A stretch of DNA of 64,000 nt from GCA-003244245 sp035606945 (GTDB lineage Bacteria; Actinomycetota; Actinomycetes; Mycobacteriales; Pseudonocardiaceae): NCBI GenBank assembly GCA_035606945.1, contig DATNDR010000078.1, forward strand, positions 1 to 64,000, written 5' to 3'. Below, one piece after another: positions 17,083 through 25,871 of this stretch (position 1 is the first letter of the stretch; every line of letters begins with the position of its first letter). The translations under genes were made by a program, and so were the position numbers. The notes below the pieces were generated by a model. It worked only from the letters and a program-made list of their open reading frames with translations, was not told where the DNA came from and did not search any database.

Positions 17083-17877
17083 GTGCCATGCCCCAGCGCG
17101 ACACTGACCGTGTGGGCCTCAGCTTGGCTGCACGGCTCCGCCGCCCCTGACGCCGTGATCGACGGCCTGCATACCTGGGCAGGCCTGCACGAAGTGGTGG
17201 CTGCTGACGAGACCACCGCACGGCAGCTCGACTTGCCCGCACCCGGGGCAGTGCCGACCTCGGTGGTTGGCCTGCTGGCTGCAGCTCGACGGGCCGGAGC
17301 CAGCGTTGGCCGGCTTTTGCTGCCGGTGCCGGGCGATGTGCGGGGACTGCCACCGAAAGGATCCCTGGCCGCTGCGGCACTGGCCTGTGGCGAAGTCGCC
17401 GTGTTCACCGGCGCGGAACTGGCGGCCGTGCCGAACGCGGTTGCTGACGGGGTGCTGCGCTGGACGGTGTTCACTGACAGTCCCCTGCCCCCTGCCCCGG
17501 AACCCGCCCTGGTCGAGGCCGAGCATGGGCTGCGCGGCGCCGTCCGTCAGGCGGCGACCACGCTGGTGGAACTCGACGTCGCGCGGCACCGGCCCGGTGT
17601 CCGCGCGGAGATCGCCGACACCCTGGAGCGCCGGGTTCGGCCGCCGTGGCCGGAGGGCACCCCGGCCCGTGCGCTACGGGTGCTCGAGCAGGCTGACGAG
17701 GTAGAGGCGATCCTGCGGGTCGCAGACACCGACAATCTCGGTGGTGCGGTCTCCGCGTCAGTGGCGGCGGCCCGGTCCGCTGCGCTTCGGCCGCTGTTCA
17801 CCGCAGTGCGGGAAGCCCGTCGCTCGGCGGTTGCTGAGGCGGTCCGGGCGCTGACCCCTCGTGCCGGACGGCGTTGA
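17083..17877 (+). CDS. Conserved hypothetical actinobacterial protein
   Basis: The 264-residue Ala-rich protein is divergent from DUF3097. The N-terminal half looks alpha/beta (SATLTVWASAWLHG, then VAVFTGAELAAVPNAVADG) and the C-terminal half is helical and charged (EHGLRGAVRQAATTLVELDVARHR). I do not recognise a catalytic motif. The GTG at 17083 is a guess; the frame is open back to 17029 and neither start has a clear ribosome binding site. It faces helR convergently 62 bp away. Confidence 0.6.
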   Translation: MPCPSATLTVWASAWLHGSAAPDAVIDGLHTWAGLHEVVAADETTARQLDLPAPGAVPTSVVGLLAAARRAGASVGRLLLPVPGDVRGLPPKGSLAAAALACGEVAVFTGAELAAVPNAVADGVLRWTVFTDSPLPPAPEPALVEAEHGLRGAVRQAATTLVELDVARHRPGVRAEIADTLERRVRPPWPEGTPARALRVLEQADEVEAILRVADTDNLGGAVSASVAAARSAALRPLFTAVREARRSAVAEAVRALTPRAGRR

Positions 17878-17939
17878 CCGACCCGAAGGACGCCGGATCT
17901 CAACACGCCTCATGTTTGGCGCTCGCCACACCTGAATCG

Positions 17940-20162
17940 CTAGCGCGACCGTTGCTGCCTGGCCTGGGCGGGTGTCCCGGTTTCGGCGAGCCCGGTCAGG
18001 GCCTGCGGCAGTGGGCCCTGGTGCAGGACGCCGAGGCGTTGGGTGGCGCGGGTGAGGGCGACGTAGAGTTCGGCCGCGCCCCGTGGGCCGTCGGCGAGGA
18101 TCCGTTCCGGTTCCACGACCAGGACGGCGTCGAACTCCAGGCCCTTCGTCTCCGAAGCCGGCACAGCCACCACCGCGCCCGGCACTCCCGGTGGCCCGAT
18201 CACGACGCTGGTGCCTTCGCGGCCGGCTTCGTCCCGTACGAACTCCTCGATGGCGGCGGGCAGGTCGTCTTCGGTGACTCGCCTGGACCATGGCTGGACG
18301 CCGCACGCGCGGACCGACTCCGGTGGCTGGGCTCCGGGTGCCAACTCGGCGAGTAGCGCGGCGGCGACTGTCATGATCTCCGCAGGAGTGCGGTAGTTCA
18401 CCGACAACGACCGGTAGGCCCAGCGGCTGGGCACGTACGGCTCCAGCATCGTGTCCCACGATGTCGCTCCGGCCACCGACCGGCGTTGGGCGAGATCGCC
18501 GACCACCGTGAACGATCGGCCCGGGCAGCGCCGCATCAGCACCCGCCAGTCCATTTCGGACAGTTCTTGGGCCTCGTCGACCACGACGTGCCGGTAGGTC
18601 CAGTCCCGGTCCGCGGCGGCGCGTTCGACGAGGTCACGGGTATCGCGTTCGAGGAAGCGTTCCGCCAGGTCCTCGGCGTATACCAGGTCCTGGGCGAGCA
18701 GGTGGTCCTCGTCGTCCATCAGGTCCTCGCGGTCGGTCTGGAGGATGTCCAGCACGCCGGCGGCGTACTCCGCCTCGGCCCTCCGTTCCTGCTCGGCGGC
18801 CTGGTCGGCCGACTTGTCGCGGCCCAGTAGGTCGACCAGTTCGTCGAGCAGCGGCACGTCCGACACCGTCCAGGCTGCGCCGTCGGTGCGCGACAACGCC
18901 GGGTCCGCACCGGCCGCCCGCAGCCGTTCGGGGGACATGTACAGCGATGCCAACAGTGTTTCCGGCGTCAGTATCGGCCAGAGCTCGTCAAGCGCGGCGG
19001 TGAACTTGTCGTCGTCGGCGAGCTCTTTGAGCAGGTCCGCCCGCAGCTGCTCCCACGCTTCGCGGTCCGCCCGGGTCAGCCAGCCCCGGCCGATGCGGGC
19101 TATCGCCCGTTCGGTGAGCACCCACGTGACGATCTCATTGAACACCGCGCGGGCCTCGTTGTGCGGCAGCCCGCTCGCGCGCGCCTCCTCCCTGGCCCAC
19201 TCCGCGGTCTCGGCGTCGATCCGTACCGTGATGTCCGCCAGTTCGATCGGCAGCGGATGCTCCGGCAGCCGCTGACGGTCGGCGACCGCCGCCGCGAGCA
19301 CATCGAGGATCTTCAGTGAGCCTTTGAGCCACGCGGCTTCCGGTGTGTCTTCGGCGGTGACGTGTAGGCCGGGTACGAGGTCGCCGGTGGTCGTAAACAC
19401 CACGTCGGACTCGCCCAGCGACGGCAGAACGCGGCTGATGTGGTTCAGGAACGCCGGATTGGGCCCGACCACGAGCACGCCATGGCGTTCGATCCGCTCC
19501 CGCTGGGTGTAGAGCAGGTACGCGACGCGGTGCAGCGCCACCACGGTCTTCCCGGTGCCCGGGCCGCCCTCGATCACCAGCACCCCCGGGTGATCGAGCC
19601 GGATGATCGCATCCTGCTCGGCCTGGATCGTCGCCACGATGTCGCGCATCCCCTCACCGCGCGGCGCGTTGACCGCCGCGAGCAGGGCTGAGTCTCCTCG
19701 GCCACCTCGCTCTGCACCGCCGGGGCGGCCGAGCACCTCGTCGGTGAAATCGACCACGTGCCGCCCGCGGGTGTGGAACTGGCGGCGCCGGCGCATGTTC
19801 TCCGGGTTCGCGGCGGTGGCGACGTAGAACGCGCGCGACGCCGGCGCCCGCCAATCGAGCAACACTGGTTCGTACTCGTTCTCCTCGTCGAAAAGGCCGA
19901 TCCGGCCGATGTACGAATGGTCGCCCGACAGGGTGTCCAACCGGCCGAAACACAGCCCGTTGTCCGCGACGTCCAGCCGCTTCACCACTTTGGCCGACGC
20001 GCGCACCTGGACGTCCCGTTCCATGGGCGTCCCGCCGTCTCCTCGCAACGCCGCGTTGTACTCGCCCTTCACTCGTGCGCGCTCGGCGTCGAGTCGCACG
20101 TAGAGCCCGGCCACGTAACTCCGCTCGGACCGCAATTCCTCTTCGTACCCCTGAGTTGGCAC
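17940..20162 (-). CDS. helR: HelR/HelD-type RNA polymerase-recycling motor ATPase (UvrD-like)
   Basis: The 740-residue superfamily 1 helicase-like ATPase has a coiled-coil N-terminal arm (residues 1-45), Walker A GGPGTGKT (199-206), an insertion in domain 1A, Walker B VVVDEAQELSEMDW and C-terminal motifs SVNYRTPAEI and ELYVALTRATQRLG. Class II HelD proteins remove stalled RNA polymerase from DNA, and HelR members displace rifamycins and give resistance. Upstream there is no obvious rifamycin-associated element; instead a perfect TTTAAC-N4-GTTAAA palindrome lies 19 bp before the start. It neighbours two decayed genes of resistance-type families. Confidence 0.85.
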   Translation of the reverse strand: MPTQGYEEELRSERSYVAGLYVRLDAERARVKGEYNAALRGDGGTPMERDVQVRASAKVVKRLDVADNGLCFGRLDTLSGDHSYIGRIGLFDEENEYEPVLLDWRAPASRAFYVATAANPENMRRRRQFHTRGRHVVDFTDEVLGRPGGAERGGRGDSALLAAVNAPRGEGMRDIVATIQAEQDAIIRLDHPGVLVIEGGPGTGKTVVALHRVAYLLYTQRERIERHGVLVVGPNPAFLNHISRVLPSLGESDVVFTTTGDLVPGLHVTAEDTPEAAWLKGSLKILDVLAAAVADRQRLPEHPLPIELADITVRIDAETAEWAREEARASGLPHNEARAVFNEIVTWVLTERAIARIGRGWLTRADREAWEQLRADLLKELADDDKFTAALDELWPILTPETLLASLYMSPERLRAAGADPALSRTDGAAWTVSDVPLLDELVDLLGRDKSADQAAEQERRAEAEYAAGVLDILQTDREDLMDDEDHLLAQDLVYAEDLAERFLERDTRDLVERAAADRDWTYRHVVVDEAQELSEMDWRVLMRRCPGRSFTVVGDLAQRRSVAGATSWDTMLEPYVPSRWAYRSLSVNYRTPAEIMTVAAALLAELAPGAQPPESVRACGVQPWSRRVTEDDLPAAIEEFVRDEAGREGTSVVIGPPGVPGAVVAVPASETKGLEFDAVLVVEPERILADGPRGAAELYVALTRATQRLGVLHQGPLPQALTGLAETGTPAQARQQRSR

Positions 20163-20180
20163 CGGCGCCCCTCACAGCGT

Positions 20181-20196
20181 TTTAACTGAGGTTAAA
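20181..20196. promoter_or_regulatory. Perfect palindrome upstream of helR
   Basis: TTTAAC (20181-20186), TGAG, GTTAAA (20191-20196) gives a perfect 6-4-6 inverted repeat 19 bp upstream of the helR start. It is AT-rich in a GC-rich setting and suits a repressor operator; the regulator is not in the window. Confidence 0.5.
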
Positions 20197-20234
20197 TTCC
20201 GCGGGTTCCCCGCCACGCACTACCAAGCTGATCT

Positions 20235-20720
20235 TGCTGAGAGCACCTCACTGGCGGCTTTCTCGGCTGGCTGCGTCGAGCAGCAGCGTCGCGGCCACCA
20301 TCGCCCGTCGGTGCGTATCGGCCGGCCACGGCGGTCGCTCGTGCGCGGGTCTCGGGGGTCAGGGTCGTCTTGAGCGCGGCGGACAGGGACTCGGTGGTCG
20401 GAGTCGGACCGTCGTGTGCCGTGCCGATGCCCAGGTCGGCCACCCGGCCAGCCCAGTATGGCTGGTTCACCACCTGGAGCACCACCACCTGGGGCGCGCC
20501 GGCCCGAGTGGCCGTCGTGGTCGTGCCCGCGCCGCCGTGGTGCACGACGGCGGCCAGCCGGCCGAACAGTGCCTGCTGGTTGACCTCGCCGACGGCGAAG
20601 CAGCGCCGACCGGCCGAATGGCACCATCGGCACGCCGACACCGGCCAGCCGCTGCGCGAAGTCCTCGTCCGGTGGCGCGCACACCCGCGCCTCCGCGCCG
20701 ATCCTCGCGACGCTGCGACG
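20235..20720 (-). pseudogene. Macrolide-type glycosyltransferase pseudogene (GT1)
   Basis: The N-terminal part in one frame (20714 to about 20603) reads IGAEARVCAPPDEDFAQRL then GVPMVPFGRSA. This is the donor-independent N-domain segment of UGT/macrolide glycosyltransferases. At about 20603 the frame changes and the sequence jumps straight to the C-domain: VNQQALFGRLAAVVHHGG, AGTTT, VVNQPYWAGRVADLGIG. About 200 or more residues between these parts are missing and the true N-terminus is also absent. Intact relatives inactivate macrolides or glycosylate natural products. Confidence 0.8.
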
Positions 20721-20867
20721 CGCCGCGTGCGGCGGCACCGTCGGCCCATGAGCTGGGTGGACTGCCGGGGCCGCGTCGACCCGACGAGGTGCTACAAGTC
20801 CCGAGGTCACGGCCCGATAAGGCGTCCTGATCGTCGCCTGATGCTGATACGGTCTCCGACTGTGCGG

Positions 20868-20903
20868 ATGATCCTCGATATCGTTGGTTGGTGGCGTCCT
20901 TAA
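20868..20903 (+). CDS. trpL: Tryptophan-rich leader peptide of the trpS attenuator
   Basis: The 11-codon ORF MILDIVGWWRP contains two adjacent Trp codons (20889-20894) and stops 31 bp before a strong terminator hairpin. In-frame alternative starts are the GTG at 20862 and the ATG at 20841, the latter giving 20 residues. With the downstream hairpin and trpS coding sequence this is the standard layout for ribosome-mediated transcription attenuation: scarcity of charged tRNA-Trp stalls the ribosome at the Trp pair. Auxiliary antibiotic-resistant trpS genes in Streptomyces are known to be controlled this way. Confidence 0.75.
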   Translation: MILDIVGWWRP

Positions 20904-20934
20904 GCGGCACGTTCATCCGCGCATTCACGATACG

Positions 20935-20975
20935 CGGCCGCCCCGCTCGGGCGGCCGTTTGAGGTGTTTATTTGC
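20935..20975 (+). terminator. Attenuator hairpin before trpS
   Basis: CGGCCGCCC (20935-20943) pairs perfectly with GGGCGGCCG (20949-20957) around a 5-base loop, followed by TTTGAGGTGTTTATTTG. The 9-bp GC stem and T-rich tail fit an intrinsic terminator. It lies between the Trp-Trp leader ORF and the trpS start at 21024. Confidence 0.78.
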
Positions 20976-21023
20976 GCCTTGGTGACCTGAGCACGGCGGC
21001 CCGGACCTCACGGGAGCCAACCG

Positions 21024-21964
21024 ATGCCACGACGACTCACCGGGTTTACCCCCTCGGGGAGCTTGCACCTGGGTAACTACCTCGGCGCGATGCGCCCGAT
21101 CATCGCCGAACAGGCCAAGTCCGACACGGTGGTGTTCATCTCCGATCTACATGCCCTGACCCTGCTCCACGACCCGGTCGAAGTACGGCAACGCACGGTG
21201 GAGTTCGCCACTCTGCTGCTGGCCGCGGGCCTCGACCCCAATGCGTGCCTGTTCCTGATCCAGTCCCAAGTCCCCGAGCACACCGAGCTGCACTACCTAC
21301 TGGAGTGCGTCACCGGCTACGGCGCCAACAACAGGTCCGGATGTCGCTACTGACCTACCCCATCCTGATGGCCGCAGACATCCTGCTCTACGACACCGAC
21401 GAGGTCCCCGTCGGTGAGGACCAGCGCCAGCACGTGGAGCTGGCGCGCGACTTGGCCATCCGGTTCAACACCCGCTACGGCCGCACCTTCTCCGTGCCCC
21501 AAGCGGTGAACCCCCCGGTCGCCGCGCGCATCATGGACCTGTCGGCACCGAAGGAGAAGATGAGCAAGTCACGCTCGTCGGCGGCCGGAGCGCTCCGGCT
21601 GCTCGATCGACCGGATGTGCTGCGACGCAAGATCATGCGCGCGGTCACCGACACCGGCACCACGGTGACCTACGACCTGGTCCGCGCGCCGGGAGTTGCC
21701 AACCTGCTCGACATCCTGGCCGGCTGCACAGGCGATCTACCGCAACACCTAGCAGCACAGTTCGACCGCTATGGCCAACTGAAGCAAGCCGTTGCCGACG
21801 CCGTGGTGGACACTCTCGCGCCAATCCAACGACGCTACCGCCGGCTCAGCGCAGAGCCTGATCACATCCGGGATGTGCTCCGGGCCGGAGCCAGACGAGC
21901 CCGCGAAACAGCCCGTAACAAAGTCAGCCAGGCGAAATCAGCAATCGGTCTCCTACCCACATGA
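21024..21964 (+). pseudogene. trpS: Auxiliary tryptophanyl-tRNA synthetase gene, disrupted by deletion and frameshift
   Basis: The first part (ATG 21024, ribosome binding site GGGAG) gives PSGSLHLGNYLGAM, with the class I HIGH-type motif, up to LLECVTGYGANN, then shifts to a stop at 21351-21353. The rest continues in another frame from about 21335: QQVRMSLLTYPILMAADI, VPVGEDQRQH and the KMSKS loop to the stop at 21964. About 16-20 residues of the conserved GELxRMTQFK region between the two parts are missing, so this is not a one-base error alone. The intact gene would charge tRNA-Trp and may have been an indolmycin-type-resistant second copy. Confidence 0.85.
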
Positions 21965-22221
21965 CACCCGAGTTGCGCACCGTCCACCTGCAAGCCCAGG
22001 CCCACGCTGACTATCCCGGGTGGAACCGAATCCGACGACCACGATGGAAGCCGAACGAGGAAGCGCGTCACGCGGTCTCGGAGCCGAGAGAACTCGGAGG
22101 CGAAGTGCGCTCTCGCCGATGCAGACCATCCGAGCGTCGCCGACGACATCTCGTAGCGCGAGGTCAGAGTCGTCGCCGGCGGCGGGGTCGAGGCATGGTG
22201 CCGTCGTTCGCCATGTCACCA

Positions 22222-23283
22222 TCAGCTCGGTTGGTCGCCACGCCTTACACCAGGCGCCGGCCGGCGTGCAGGTTGACAACAGTCCGGCGTGCAGGGATGA
22301 CCGTTGGATCCCTGGCCGGCGGCCGGCACCTGTGAGCATCGGCGGGCGGGCGCGTCGCAGGCCTGCTCGGCGACGAGCTCCACCACCATCTCGGCGAAGC
22401 GCGGGTCAGTGCTCGGGGTGGCGGCACGCACGAAGATCATGCCCAAGTCGGCGGCTCGCTGCCGTGCCTCGTGATCGAGATCCCACACCACCTCAAGGTG
22501 GTCGGAGACGAAGCCGATCGGCGCGACCACTACGCCGGGCACTCCCTGCGCGTGCAGTCCCTCGAGGTGGTCGGTCACGTCCGGCTCCAGCCACGGCACC
22601 TGCGGTGGCCCGGAGCGGGACTGCCACACGACGTCGTAGCTGGACACCCAGGCTGCCGCGGCGATCAGCCGCGCCGCCTCGCCGACTTGCCGGGAGTAGC
22701 GGTGACCACCCTGCGCGGCAAGCCCCGCGGCGGCGTCGGCGGCCACCGGCACCGAATGTGCGGTGAACACCACCCGGGCGTGCGGACCAGCCTGCTCGCG
22801 GGCCGCCCGCAGCGCATCGGCGCACGCGGCGACGAACAGCGGGTGATCGAAGAACTGTCTGAGCTTGATCAGTTCCGGCGCCTCCGGCCCGACGACCTGC
22901 CGAGCCCGGGCGATGTCCTCGTGGTACTGCCGGCAACCCGAGTAGCCAGCCCACGCCGACGTGGCGAACACCGCAGCGCGGCGTATCCCGTCGGCCGCCA
23001 TCGCGGCGACAGTATCCTCCACCATCGGGTGCCAGTTGCGGTTGCCGAAGTACACCGGCAGCGCCAGTCCGGCGGTGTCCAGCGCGCGCTCGATCGCGGT
23101 GATCAGGGTGCGGTTGCACTGGTTGATCGGCGACACTCCCCCGAAGTGCAGGTAGTGCTGCGCCACCTCGTCCAATCGCTGCGGCGGCACACCCCGGCCG
23201 CGGGTCACGTTGTCCAGGAAGGGGCGCACGTCTTCGGGACCCTCCGGACCCCCGAAGGACAGCAGCAGCACAGCGTCGATCAA
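22222..23283 (-). CDS. hemH: Ferrochelatase (coproporphyrin/protoporphyrin ferrochelatase)
   Basis: The 353-residue protein inserts iron into the porphyrin ring late in haem synthesis; actinobacterial members are coproporphyrin ferrochelatases. Seen are the N-terminal AVLLLSFGGPEGPEDV, PVYFGNRNWHPMVEDTV, the conserved VVFTAHSVPVA carrying the active-site His, and WLEPDVTDHLEGL. The best start is a TTG at 23283 (giving MIDAVLLL), aligned with the usual family start; the open frame to 23892 runs antisense through inhA and is not real. It follows inhA with 76 bp between, as in mycobacteria (fabG1-inhA-hemH). The C-terminus is Cys-containing (CTPDCCQPA). Confidence 0.92.
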   Translation of the reverse strand: MIDAVLLLSFGGPEGPEDVRPFLDNVTRGRGVPPQRLDEVAQHYLHFGGVSPINQCNRTLITAIERALDTAGLALPVYFGNRNWHPMVEDTVAAMAADGIRRAAVFATSAWAGYSGCRQYHEDIARARQVVGPEAPELIKLRQFFDHPLFVAACADALRAAREQAGPHARVVFTAHSVPVAADAAAGLAAQGGHRYSRQVGEAARLIAAAAWVSSYDVVWQSRSGPPQVPWLEPDVTDHLEGLHAQGVPGVVVAPIGFVSDHLEVVWDLDHEARQRAADLGMIFVRAATPSTDPRFAEMVVELVAEQACDAPARRCSQVPAAGQGSNGHPCTPDCCQPARRPAPGVRRGDQPS

Positions 23284-23359
23284 CGTGGTGTGCCGCCCGG
23301 GGTTGGCGGCTGTTGACGACGCCGCGGACCGGGGTTGGCGGTACTTGAAGGCATGCCTA

Positions 23360-24127
23360 CTAGACGCCGACCGCGTGGAAGCCGCCGTCGGCCCACACCA
23401 TCGAGCCGGTGGTGGCGGGCAGCCAATCGGACAGTAGCGCGCACACGGTGCGAGCGACGGGAGTCGGATCCTCAATGTTCCAGCCCAGCGGGGCGCGACC
23501 GTTCCAGGCGTTCTCGAAGGCGGCGAACCCGGGGATGGACTTGGCCGCCATGGTGCGCACCGGTCCGGACGCCACCAGGTTGACGCGGATCCCGTCCGGA
23601 CCGAGTTCGCGAGCCAGGTAGCGGCACACCGACTCCAGCGCCGACTTCGCCACGCCCATCCAGTCGTAGGCGGGCCAGGCCTGCCGGTTGTCGAAATCCA
23701 TCCCAACAATCGAGGCACCCGGGCCGAGTAACGGCAGGCACGCCATCGCCAGTGACTTGAACGAGTAGGCGGACACCTGCAAGGCGGTGGCCACGTCCTC
23801 CCACGGCGTGTTGAGGAATTCCCCGCCCAGGCAAGAGGCAGGCGCGAAGGCGATGGAGTGTAATACCCCGTCCAGGCCCTCGACGTGCTCACCGAGCCGC
23901 TGCGCCAATGAGTCCAGCTGGATCTGGTCGGCCACGTCGAGCTCGAGCACCGGAGCCGGCTGGGGTAGCCGTTGAGCGATCCGCTCTACCAGCCGCAACC
24001 GGCCGTACCCGGTGAGCACCACCTGAGCACCCTGCTCCTGCGCCACCCGTGCAACATGGAACGCGATCGAGGCATCGGTGATCACCCCGGTGATCAGTAA
24101 CCGCTTGCCGTCGAGCAGACCCGCCAC
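23360..24127 (-). CDS. inhA: InhA-type enoyl-[acyl-carrier-protein] reductase
   Basis: The 255-residue NADH-dependent enoyl-ACP reductase catalyses the last step of fatty-acid (FAS-II) elongation. The nucleotide-binding start LLITGVITDASIAFHVA is the InhA/FabI signature, with Tyr and Lys in YDWMGVAKSALES. The C-terminus TGSMVWADGGFHAVGV is typical. It follows fabG by 30 bp on the same strand, reproducing the mycobacterial fabG1-inhA operon. This is the target family of isoniazid and triclosan. Confidence 0.94.
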   Translation of the reverse strand: MAGLLDGKRLLITGVITDASIAFHVARVAQEQGAQVVLTGYGRLRLVERIAQRLPQPAPVLELDVADQIQLDSLAQRLGEHVEGLDGVLHSIAFAPASCLGGEFLNTPWEDVATALQVSAYSFKSLAMACLPLLGPGASIVGMDFDNRQAWPAYDWMGVAKSALESVCRYLARELGPDGIRVNLVASGPVRTMAAKSIPGFAAFENAWNGRAPLGWNIEDPTPVARTVCALLSDWLPATTGSMVWADGGFHAVGV

Positions 24128-24157
24128 CGAACCCTCCTTCGCGCCCCTTCGCTACTG

Positions 24158-24862
24158 TCAATGACCCATCCCCAGGCCGCCGTCAACCGGCAGCACCGCC
24201 CCGGTGATATACCCGGCGGTGTCCGAAGCGAGGAACGTCACGACCGCGGCTATCTCGTCGGGGTTGGCTTGGCGGCGCAACGGTATCGACCCGAGGATCT
24301 CGTCTTTGCGTGCCTGGCTGACGTCCGCGGTCATCTGCGTGTCGACGTAGCCGGGGGCGACGACGTTGGCGGTGATCGATCTTGATCCCAGCTCGCGTGC
24401 GACGGATCGGGCCAAGCCGATCAGCCCGGCTTTGCTGGCTGCATAGTTCACCTGACCAGGCGCACCGGATAGCGCTACCACCGAGGAGATGAACACCATC
24501 CGGCCCCAACGGGCCCGCAGCATGCTCTTCGCAGCGCGCTTGGCGACCCGGTAAGCGCCGGTGAGATTGGTGTCCAGGACACGGGAAAACTGATCTTCGC
24601 TCATCCGGAGCAGCAACGTGTCGTCCGTGATCCCGGCGTTGGACACCAGCACTTCGATCGGCCCGTGCGCCTGTTCCGCCGCGGCGAAGGCCGCTTCCAC
24701 CGCTGCGCCGTCGGTGACGTCGCAGCGCACGCCGAGCACGTCGGCGGGCACGCTCGATCCGCGGTGCGTCACAGCGACCCGGTCACCCTGCTTGGCGAAA
24801 GCGTGCGCGATCGCCAACCCGATACCACGGTTACCCCCGGTCACAAGAACGGATCGGCCCAC
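24158..24862 (-). CDS. fabG: 3-oxoacyl-[acyl-carrier-protein] reductase
   Basis: The 234-residue classical SDR reduces beta-ketoacyl-ACP with NADPH. Motifs: VTGGNRGIGLAIA (cofactor), VSNAGITDDTLLLRM, catalytic Ser in ISSVVALSGAPGQ, YAASKAG with Tyr and Lys, and VAPGYVDTQMT. The C-terminus SDTAGYITGAVLPVDGG is standard for FabG. Start is GTG 24862. It is the MabA/FabG1 equivalent immediately upstream of inhA. Confidence 0.94.
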   Translation of the reverse strand: MGRSVLVTGGNRGIGLAIAHAFAKQGDRVAVTHRGSSVPADVLGVRCDVTDGAAVEAAFAAAEQAHGPIEVLVSNAGITDDTLLLRMSEDQFSRVLDTNLTGAYRVAKRAAKSMLRARWGRMVFISSVVALSGAPGQVNYAASKAGLIGLARSVARELGSRSITANVVAPGYVDTQMTADVSQARKDEILGSIPLRRQANPDEIAAVVTFLASDTAGYITGAVLPVDGGLGMGH

Positions 24863-24887
24863 CAGCGCTCCCTTCGGTCGCGGTCTC

Positions 24888-25871
24888 TTACGGTAGCCGC
24901 TGACCGATGGCCACCGCGCCGGCGGCAGCGAGTATCGCAGTGAGGGTGCCGGTGATCAGCCACGGCTTGCTGGCGTCGGCTCGCTTGGTCTCGTAGCCGA
25001 TTTGCTCGCCCAGCGTGTTGACGACGTCGCTGAGCTGACCGGCAGTTCCCGCATCGTAGAACTGCCCACCGGACAGCTCTGCAATCCGCCGGATCGACTC
25101 GTCGTCGGTGGGCACCGGCTGGCGCTCACCGTTGATCTCCACCTGGCCGTAGGCGGTGCCGAAGGAGATCGCCGAGATCGGAACTTTGGCCGCGGCCGCG
25201 GCGCGGGCCGCGGTGAACCCGCCGCGCGGGTCGTCGCCGTCGGGTGTCGGCACGGTCTGCTTGCCGTCGGTGAGCAGCACGATGCGCGCCGGCGGCGGTC
25301 CCTGTGCATCCGACACCACTGCACCGAACGCCTCGATGGAGGACAGGGCAGCGAAAATCGCCTCCCCGGTACCGGTAGCTTCAGCCAGCTTGAGATTGTC
25401 GATCGCCCGGACCACCGAGGCCCGTTCAGTAGTCGGCGACACCAGCACGGTGGCCGAACCGGCGAAGGACACCAGACCCAGGTTGACCCCGGGGGTGAGG
25501 TCGTGCGCGAATTTCTTCGCCTCCCGCTGGGCCGCGGCGATCCTGCTCGGCTCGATGTCGGTGGCCCGCATCGACAGCGATACGTCGATCACCAGCATCA
25601 CGGTGGCCCGGTTGCGCGGTACCTTCAGCTCCGCGGTCGGGCCGGCCAGCGCGACGGTGAGCAACGCCAAGGCGGTGAGCAGCAGTGCCAACGGCAGGTG
25701 CCGCTGCCAACCCTGACGGTTGGGGGCGAGTTGCTCCAGCATGGCGAGATTGGCAAAGCGCAGAACCTGCCGGCGCCGCCGGCGCTGCATCCAGACGTAG
25801 CCGATCGCCAGTGCCGCGACCACCACCAGCAGCAGGAACCACAGCGGGGCGGTGAAGGCGCCGAGGCTCAT
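24888..25871 (-). CDS. VWA-domain membrane protein (Rv1481-like)
   Basis: The 327-residue protein has N-terminal membrane helices (residues 8-28 and 60-80), a von Willebrand factor A domain with an intact MIDAS (DVSLSMRATD, then LTDG) and a C-terminal membrane helix. It is the batA-like partner of MoxR ATPases, and in M. tuberculosis the order moxR1-Rv1480-Rv1481 is identical. Its start overlaps the DUF58 stop by 4 bp, so the two are coupled. Such modules act as metal-dependent chaperone/assembly systems at the envelope; the client is unknown. Confidence 0.9.
   Translation of the reverse strand: MSLGAFTAPLWFLLLVVVAALAIGYVWMQRRRRRQVLRFANLAMLEQLAPNRQGWQRHLPLALLLTALALLTVALAGPTAELKVPRNRATVMLVIDVSLSMRATDIEPSRIAAAQREAKKFAHDLTPGVNLGLVSFAGSATVLVSPTTERASVVRAIDNLKLAEATGTGEAIFAALSSIEAFGAVVSDAQGPPPARIVLLTDGKQTVPTPDGDDPRGGFTAARAAAAAKVPISAISFGTAYGQVEINGERQPVPTDDESIRRIAELSGGQFYDAGTAGQLSDVVNTLGEQIGYETKRADASKPWLITGTLTAILAAAGAVAIGQRLP

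Noticed and set aside
23284..23892. N-terminal extension of the hemH frame through inhA
   Set aside because: The extension is antisense-like Ser/Arg/Trp-rich sequence overlapping inhA on the same strand; the TTG at 23283 aligns with the normal ferrochelatase start.
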